Below, piece after piece: positions 57,259 to 64,000 of a stretch of 64,000 nt of DNA; position 1 is the stretch's first letter, and each line of letters opens with the position of its first letter. The DNA comes from Opeltia flavorubescens (taxonomy: Eukaryota > Ascomycota > Lecanoromycetes > Teloschistales > Teloschistaceae): NCBI GenBank assembly GCA_000442125.1, contig KE546967.1, positions 124,001 through 188,000 of the forward strand. Direction: 5' to 3'. A model generated the notes under the pieces. The model was not told the origin of the DNA and did not search any database. It saw only the letters and a list, made by a program, of their open reading frames with translations. Position numbers and translations under genes: made by a program.

Positions 57259-59770
57259 CCTGCTTGATGAGCTTCTGGTAGAGTATTTCGAATGTTGTAA
57301 CGAGGTGACATGAGTATTTCACATGCCAAAATTCAAAAGAGTAATGCAGAGTGTACGGTGAAAGCGATACTGCAAATCACCGTAGTCAGCAGCGGACATG
57401 AAGAAATTATGTATCGGTGCTAAGCACAAATCCGGTTGACTTACAACCGATTTGCAATTGTATAAAATCTGGTGACGAGCGCTCAACGTTCGCACACACA
57501 TGAAAAATATTCGAGAAGAGTCTCGTGACACAAGCGAGATAGAAAGATCAGGTCTTTTGTATAGGGTACCTGGCAGACGCGAGTTGCCTCGGAAGTCTAG
57601 ACAGCCAGAAAAACGTCCACTAGAGCAGCACAGCCACTGAGCCACATGAGTTGGCAGAACGGAAATAGAGGCAAATGGCGGTCAACCACTAAAGTCGGAC
57701 GTTGGTGAACCGATCAACAGCGCCGTTGTATGACAACTCAGAGCGTGAAAATGAGTAAGAAGGCGAAAAGTCAATAGGGAAATGCTCGCATGTATATCTG
57801 ACGTGCGATGAGAGGTGGGGGAGTCGCGGCAAAGGATCTCTGGGGAGGGCCCATTTTTTGGTACTTGGTAGCGACGGCGAGTCAACGTGCCACTCGTGCT
57901 TGACCAGGGTGCTGGACCCAGCGATTCGTCAACGAGATTTTCAGCCTCTGCGATTAGCTTGCTTTGAATGGCCGGCTCGCAAGACCAGCGCCTTGACTGT
58001 CTGAGAAGCAGCAGTCTTAGGCTTCACTTTCAGCTGATACCGGTGTCCAGTGCTCAGTAGTCCGTTGTATCCTATGGTCCATGCCGTCTCTGGTGTCGCG
58101 CTTTCTATTGTGGTCACTGCTCCTAGCCGTGAAAGTCCAGCATTGGGAGCACGAGACCCCCGCTTGAAGCAGGAGAGCCGCTCTTCGAGGGGTACGGCCA
58201 GTAACGTGATGAACCGACATGAAACCACGGCTATTCGTTGAAGGGCCTCACGGTGTTGCGAAATTCCGTCTGCTGTCGCGGTTGAAAGTTTCCTCTTTAG
58301 GGACATGTCTGCCATGTGGGTCTCTGACAGACCTCTAAGGTGCATCCCTAAGATGCGCAGTGCATATGGTCCGCATATCGTGGGACGCTTACTTGAATAG
58401 GAGCGCTTGCCACGATGCAGGTCGCCGCTCGAGCTTTGCTTCCCCGAGATGCGACCCCGACGGCTGACCATGACATGCGGCTTTTATGCTAGAAGCAGAT
58501 CGCTACAGAGGCCTGAACGGCGATCCTTCAGATCATCGCATTTGTGAAGCTATACAAAAGTCGTCAAAATATTTTCGAGCAAGCACATCCACTCCTTCCT
58601 CCAGACTTCATCTGACACCGGCCAAATAAACTTCTGACATCAGACGGCCCGGCAAAGGTAGTCCTTCAAATGGTTATCCTCGAATGCTGATTTGATATCG
58701 TCCTCCAATCCCACTGCGGCCACCAAACGGTATGGAATCGCGTCGGTCCGGCCGATGGAGCCTATCCAATCGCTCTCCCTACTCTGGGCCGTCTCCGCAC
58801 GGATGTTTGTAGCAGGATGTACTGAATATGCCGCAGTGATACACCGTCCCTCCGACGCTTCAAAATGGTTCAGGGTTTGCAAATGGTGGTCCTCCAGCTC
58901 TTGCGGTGTGCTGCGCGTGCATATCTATACAGCGATGATCGAGGATATCGAGGCCTGGCTTCGACCATTGATGTCACACTCAAAAAATTCCATCGACCCA
59001 GTTCCAGCCCACCCCACCGCGCGTTTGCCGCCAGTGTGCCCTGAGCACCACTGATAGGCTCATGATGATGCGGCACACTGCATCAACTAATGGTCATGTG
59101 ATCCGAAAGTGGTGTGGTGGTGGAAAGGTCGAAGGACATGATTTGTGATTTGTGTATCACTCTAGGGCATCGATCATAGAAGTACGATCGTTTGCTATCG
59201 CTCGATGTCAGTTCCCCCCACAGTGTGCTGTTATCTGCAGAAGATGCACGTGACGGATTTGCCTTGCCTCGTGTGACCATTAGGTCCGAGTTTGCTAGAT
59301 CGTGAGTGCAAGAGTATGAGTATTCAAATGATGATTCTGACTTCTAGAAGGCCTTACTGACTTGCACGCTCTTCACCTAAAACGTGGCAGGCAAGCACAA
59401 GAGGCTGATGAAGGATTGAGTGTTATCAAGACTCTCAACACAAACTCGTAGTGACATGTCTGTTTGAAGCGGCAGGGTCGTATCAGTAAATATTCTCTAA
59501 GCTGTAGATAAGTGCTCTTTCGAGCTTCTGAGTCTGTTGAAGCACGATTTCAACCCATTTCAAATGTCAAGGGCTCACTGTAGCGCTGTTTTCGGCTTAG
59601 CGTGAAGTGAGCTGCTAGCCACATCCGGCGCGCTGGATATTTTGTCTGCGCGAGATGCAGCGCACCATCAACAACAAAGCCGTTCGATCTTCTTATCATC
59701 TTCGACTGAGTTGCGATCTCATCAATCACGCCTAGTAAACACTACCTATCACCTGTGAAATCTAGCGGGC
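57259..59770. other. Intergenic region, mostly without a supported gene
   Basis: 2.5 kb between divergent genes. Overlapping short frames occur on both strands. The only one worth noting is the 176-codon frame at 57941-58471, given separately. Other frames (57319-57645, 58692-59054) lack domains. Confidence 0.4.
57941..58471 (-). CDS. Doubtful open frame, 176 residues
   Basis: An ATG-initiated frame (MVSRRGRISGKQSSSGDLH) with a basic N-terminus and no recognisable domain, signal or membrane segment. A shorter antisense frame overlaps it. Arg/Ser-rich composition typical of random G+C-rich frames makes a real gene uncertain. Confidence 0.2.
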   Translation of the reverse strand: MVSRRGRISGKQSSSGDLHRGKRSYSSKRPTICGPYALRILGMHLRGLSETHMADMSLKRKLSTATADGISQHREALQRIAVVSCRFITLLAVPLEERLSCFKRGSRAPNAGLSRLGAVTTIESATPETAWTIGYNGLLSTGHRYQLKVKPKTAASQTVKALVLRAGHSKQANRRG

Positions 59771-60697
59771 ATGGCAACAGACTACAATAAGAAGAACAAA
59801 ACCGAGCTCGAGGAGCTGCTGAAAGCTCGCTCGCTTCCTCATACAGGGAAGAAAGCAGATCTCGTTGCGCGCCTCTTGCAATCCGACAATGAACCCGCCA
59901 CAGCTTCCTCTACCTCCAAACCAGCTGCAGCAAACATTCCAGCCGAGGACGAGATTGATTGGGACGACGATGCCATAGTTCCTGAGGTCGCTGCAAATAC
60001 ATCCAAAACAATCGTGCCTGCAAAATCAGCAACCACTCCTGCTGCTGCTGCCGCCATCGCCGCTGGTGGAAAAGGTCAACCTCCAAACCCGACTGCTGTG
60101 CCAAATCAGATCCCTACCGCCGAACCTTTCAAATCTGACGATATCACCGTCAAAGCGCCTGGCGAAGCAGTCAAGGAGGCATCTACCGGAACCGCTAACG
60201 AGACCACCGAAGATACCAAAGAACCTGAAAAACCCAAGACCGATTACACAGCGAACATCCCAGTCACCAGTCTTGAGNATGAGATTGAGAAGCGCAAGAA
60301 GCGTGCCGCTCGCTTTGGTATTGTCACCGAGGGCGCAGAAAAAGATAGCGCAAAGACTGCGGCAGATGACGCCGTCAAAGCGCTGGAGCGGGCGAAGAAA
60401 TTTGGGACAGCAGATGATAGTAAGCCTGTTGTGAAAGGACTTGATGAGGCGCTGCCCGAGCGCAAGAAACGAGGTCGCGGACGTGAAGATGATAGCGGGA
60501 GGGGAAACAAGAGGTCAAGAGGAGGCCAGAGAAATGGTACCACACACTCGAGGACCAGAAGCAAGAGCAAGCCAGCAGAGAGGAAAGGAGTAACCAAGAA
60601 CGAGGACAACAAAAATACCGACGCCAAAGTAGCACAAATGGAGAAAGATCGGTTGGCGGCAGAAGCAAGGAAGAAGAGATTTGGGGCTTCATCATAA
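59771..60697 (+). CDS. THO1: SAP-domain protein, Tho1/CIP29 type (mRNA biogenesis)
   Basis: Single exon, 308 residues. An N-terminal SAP domain (about 6-40) reads KKNKTELEELLKARSLPHTGKKADLVARLLQ, a DNA/RNA-binding helix-turn-helix. An acidic, Ala/Thr/Pro-rich linker follows. The C-terminal half carries the Tho1/CIP29 motif three times in relaxed form: EIEKRKKRAARFG (about 172), LERAKKFG and ARKKRFGASS at the very end. Basic Arg/Gly patches (KRGRGRED, RSRGGQRNG) add RNA-binding potential. Tho1 suppresses THO-complex defects in yeast and joins mRNP export factors. One N at 60278 leaves one residue unknown just before the first motif. It is divergent from the large methyltransferase-like gene, 2.5 kb away. 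Confidence 0.9.
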   Translation: MATDYNKKNKTELEELLKARSLPHTGKKADLVARLLQSDNEPATASSTSKPAAANIPAEDEIDWDDDAIVPEVAANTSKTIVPAKSATTPAAAAAIAAGGKGQPPNPTAVPNQIPTAEPFKSDDITVKAPGEAVKEASTGTANETTEDTKEPEKPKTDYTANIPVTSLEXEIEKRKKRAARFGIVTEGAEKDSAKTAADDAVKALERAKKFGTADDSKPVVKGLDEALPERKKRGRGREDDSGRGNKRSRGGQRNGTTHSRTRSKSKPAERKGVTKNEDNKNTDAKVAQMEKDRLAAEARKKRFGASS

Positions 60698-61728
60698 GGC
60701 GGCGGAACAGTTGGCACACGTCTTCCAATGTAGCATCAATCAGCATCTATATTTTTGTCGGACGCTCTTGCCTTGGCTTTAATGGGGAAATATGAAAGAT
60801 CACTGGGATCGGCCTTCCTCCCTTGCCCTCGATTCTTTGGAAATGCGGCTCGGTGTCTTCATGTCTCATTGGTTCGAATCACTGCTCACGTTGTTTTGCT
60901 GGCTCCGCGTCCCGTACCTCATATCCTCAATCATGAAGAGCGTTCTATTCGTGCTGGCATTACCCCGACAGGCTACGTTGCTGTACTCTTCTGTCTCAGC
61001 AATTTCCGATCACTGGTCCCTTTAATGCATTTTACCTTCGTGACGCAAGACTTCCCGGACACTTTCAGCGGTGTCGAACAGGCTGCTTCAGAATTCGCCA
61101 TGGCGGTTTTGAGCGATCTAGACATAAGACCAGTTCGAACCTTCGATCGAGCACGTTCGTCTCCTCCACATGCTTCACTCCGCGTACTTCCCTACTCTGA
61201 GAAGCTATGAAGATCAAATCACGGAGGCGATAGGGCCACGTAAGAGTGAACCCATCCGCCAGGATGTCTTGACACGTATCTCTGATTAGCCATGCTGAAG
61301 GGACTTTGCAATGACACATCGCACATTTCATGGACAGAGACTAGATCCCGACTCATTATGGGAGAAACGTCGTAGAATCTTTCCAGGATGTTATTCATTG
61401 TCCTGTTCATTCATTTGTTTTTTTGGGTTAGCCCCTCAACACACGGGACTTAATTGGGTAATATTGATAATCGTCCAGCTTAGTGTTGACATCTACAGAG
61501 ACACATAGTTCACTACCGTCTCTATGTCACAACAAATCCCTTCTAGCACATTTTTGCCCAACTTCATAGACATCCAGCCTTTACCCTACAGACACATCGA
61601 CAGCACAACACGTCAAAAGGGAGCGTCATCTTCGCTAACCTCTACATCATCCTTCGTATTCTGCATATTTTCTATTCTTACACAGCAATCTTCAGAGATT
61701 CAGCACAGCCTACCATCTTCTCGACATC
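60698..61728. other. Intergenic region, no supported gene
   Basis: 1.03 kb. Frames at 60755-61210 (+) and 61065-61331 (-) overlap each other and show no domain. It probably holds the 3' UTR of THO1 and the promoter of the next gene. Confidence 0.45.
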
Positions 61729-62801
61729 ATGGCTCACCCGATGAAGTATATGTGGGAAAGAGTACCGGAAACCTCGAGCAGCTCAGATTCGAGGTCAAAT
61801 TTCCAAGACGTCCAAAGCCACCAGATACGCAATGCGAACCCGCCGAACGTTGTCAACGAATCACTTGATATCGAAGCCGTCGAGAAGGTGATCGCGAATT
61901 CAGCTCGAAGTTTGGATATCCGGGAATTGCAAAAAATACTGGATGACGCCTATGACGAGCCTACGATCGAGCAGAAGGCAATGACATACGCTCAAGGACC
62001 ATTAAATCACACGGGGACCTTGTTGTCTAATCACCAGACTAGGCATATCATACAAAATTGTGCGCAAGTAATATGTCTAAACTGTATGTACTTCGTCAAG
62101 ACAACAGAATCAATGCAATAGCTGATGATATCGAACAGGTCCCCTTGGCGTAGACATCAAGAAAGTTCGTAATCGGCTGGTGTTGAATATGGGGTTGTAC
62201 TACGTATCCCCAGACCATGCCTACAACGCAGAGCTTACAAAGCGTCGCTCACCATATCCGCAATATGTAATCGCACTCGGAGACCTCCGATTGCCAGATA
62301 AGATGAAGGTTGAGCTCCTTGGGAAATACCTCCAAACGAGGATCTTAGAGGGACACACAAAATTCCTCGTGGCTGAATTCCCAAATACAGAACATATTGC
62401 GGCGATTTTTGAAGAAGACGTAAGTGCCCAGTGGAATCTGTTTCCCGATAGTTATTCTGATTATTCTCAGGTGGCCTTGATCCATGCCTACATTTACGTA
62501 GATGGACCTACCACCAAAGTAGCAGGATACAGTGACTTCTTCGAGACCAATAGATCAGTAAGGACAAAGCTCGAGGCAGAAGGGCGACTGTTCATGGTAA
62601 AGCTCTTGTAGAAATCCGGCTGAATCCCTCAGCTAACTATCTTCTCAGGTGGACCTTCGGAAACCGCCGAGAGAAGTCGATGCAGATATCGCCAGGATTG
62701 AGGATACCCTTCGTTCCGTCGAATACATGGAGAAGATCATGAAGGCGGGAGATGTCTTCAGGCCGCCACCCCCGAATGAAGATGTGAACCGTTATTCATG
62801 A
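61729..62801 (+). CDS. Hypothetical four-exon protein, 304 residues
   Basis: Exons 61729-62083, 62139-62419, 62471-62596 and 62649-62801. Introns are 55, 51 and 52 bp, all GT...CAG with good donors (GTATGT, GTAAGT, GTAAAG). Splicing joins VICLN to CPLGVDIKKVRN, and GRLFM to VDLRKPPREVD. The second intron is a multiple of three and has no stop, so its retention would insert 17 residues (VSAQWNLF...YSQ) without frameshift. The protein begins MAHPMKYMWERVPETSSSS and has a Leu-rich helical part (LDIRELQKILDDAYDEPTIEQKAM). A compact middle follows (LVLNMGLYYVSPDHAYNAEL, YPQYVIALGDLRLPDKMKVELL), then an acidic C-terminus. No domain recognised. The regular exon structure argues strongly for a real gene. 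Confidence 0.75.
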
Positions 62802-64000
62802 TCCTGGACGTCATGAGCCACTTCTGCCTCCGCCTACCTGAAGTCGTGGCATCACCACATCTTCCTATGAGATCTCTTCGGTCCTCACAGTATGACTTCC
62901 TCCCAAAATCAGGCTTAGTAGGAGACTGCTGGCCAGTGGTACACCCTTTGTCAACTCGAACAACTCAATCAACCACCTCTGCCGTGGCATGGCTTAAGAC
63001 TCTCCTATCTGGCAAGGAGCGTGATGTTCACGCCGGTCTCACAGAAGTCAGAGAGCAGTTGAAAGAGATTGTTTACTCTCTGGCACAACCTTCACTCCTA
63101 AGGACCTATACGGCAAAGCACCGAGATTAAATTGAGTTCGGAGACGACGATCGCTCATGTATAACCGCTTCTTCACTTCTCGTTTCTTGAAGGTCCTCAT
63201 CCGGCCTCCGACCCAGCACAGAGAGCAGGCGACCATCAATAGCAAAAGTCGATACTGGTGGCTATACCGGCTATCACAGACGTAATGTGTCTGAAATCAA
63301 CTTAATAGTAATCTTGAATACTCCTTCACGACAGACCACCGAGAATAGCTAGGAAGTACTCAGTGGGAATTCCTCGGACTATCTTCCTTTTTCGTGTGAA
63401 TGGAATTGCAGCTCATGCCTCATACTTCATCCGAAGAATCGCTTTACATGTCGATGAATTGGTTGATTGATTTCCTGCAGCTACCCTACGGTAACTTCAT
63501 TCTTTGCATGCTCTTTTCTACTTTGCCGTCATTTCCTACCGGGTCGTGTCCATCTTCTTTGGTACTCTTCAACAATCAAGGTCACTCATTGTATATCGGG
63601 CTAGACTTATGTATCGACTTCACTGCTTTGACAGTGCTCCTCGTATATGGTATAGCATCTCCATTGTTTTACTATATATCTCTATCTCCCTTGATCTCTC
63701 CATTGTCGCTGTCCCTCGTCGTTCAGTCGTTCTCATATTATCCCATGTCCAGCACTCACGATCTGCAGTCCACGCTTTCCCCATTCTCCATTATATTTCT
63801 AATACATCTCAGTCACACGGTCTTACGCTGTAAAGAATAAACATCTTCAAACTCAACTTTCGACTCTGCTTTTGATCGATACTACGATCCCTTCCCTCGA
63901 GTTGATGAACAATAACTACGCCTCCGGTTCTCATACACCATGACAGTACAAAACGGACATCCAGCGCGCACCTCCTAGTCCCCACGAGCCCACCAAGCCC
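62802..64000. other. Right-end region, probable promoter of a gene outside the window
   Basis: 1.2 kb. A 110-codon frame starting at 62798, overlapping the previous stop codon, and a pyrimidine-rich frame at 63400-63840 have no domains. The last 400 bases are strongly C/T-rich, as in fungal promoters. A short ATG frame at about 63905 (MNNNYASGSHTP) stops at TGA, after which the same phase stays open to the window edge. Confidence 0.4.

Noticed and set aside
60755-61210. 151-codon frame downstream of THO1
   Set aside because: Frame opens on a non-domain sequence, overlaps other frames and resembles random coding.
62798-63130. 110-codon frame overlapping the stop of the four-exon orphan (ATGA)
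   Set aside because: Overlapping stop-start arrangements are not expected for translation in fungi, and the sequence shows no domain or splice extension.

Overview
This window is nuclear DNA of a filamentous ascomycete (Pezizomycotina). The evidence is short introns (about 46 to 131 bp, mostly GT-AG) with internal CTAAC/CTGAC-type branch sites, closely spaced monocistronic genes on both strands, and gene types typical of this group: a FacB/Cat8 acetate regulator, an Mbp1-type APSES factor, a Pho85-type kinase, prohibitin and several Zn2Cys6 factors. A Leotiomycete such as a Helotiales member is plausible from the general style, but I cannot prove it from sequence alone. I see no CRISPR array, no intact transposon and no secondary-metabolite cluster.

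Layout. 2.4-6.3 kb: an Old Yellow Enzyme-type flavin oxidoreductase (-) and GTP cyclohydrolase II (+, riboflavin synthesis). 6.9-10.0 kb: an Mbp1-type cell-cycle factor (-) that shares a 416-bp divergent promoter with a complex I subunit (NDUFB7 type, +). 10.2-13.3 kb: a coiled-coil protein resembling SIKE/SCI1 (-), divergent from an MFS transporter (+). 13.8-17.7 kb: a small orphan (-), an intron-containing tRNA-Tyr (-), a G-rich tandem repeat and prohibitin-1 (+). 18.2-24.8 kb: a ROG1-like lipase (-), the Rex3 RNA exonuclease (+) and a CECR5-type HAD hydrolase (+). 25.7-34.7 kb: a Ser/Pro-rich orphan (+), a membrane-anchored pepsin-fold protein without recognisable catalytic motifs (-), a small orphan (+) and a FAD amine oxidase (+). 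36.3-43.6 kb: Pho85-type CDK (-), FacB-like regulator (-) and a SET-domain protein (-). 43.9-52.0 kb: a small mitochondrial-type protein (+), a YLF2-type GTPase (-), a GT31-like glycosyltransferase (+) and a Zn2Cys6 factor (-). 52.6-62.8 kb: a 1546-residue Ser-rich protein ending in a methyltransferase-like domain (-), a Tho1-type SAP protein (+) and a four-exon orphan (+).

Most genes are unlinked housekeeping or regulatory functions and do not form a pathway cluster. Functional themes that recur are mitochondrial biology (NDUFB7, prohibitin, the small mitochondrial-type protein, possibly CECR5-like) and nutrient or cell-cycle control (Mbp1, Pho85, FacB). Exon structures were worked out by hand from splice sites and frame continuity; several starts differ from the longest open frame because that frame opens on a non-ATG codon.

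The most unusual signal is compositional. In at least ten genes the coding strand is C-rich through most of the gene and then flips sharply to G-rich over the last few hundred bases before the stop codon. This happens on both strands, so it follows transcription direction. It is reported as the main finding.
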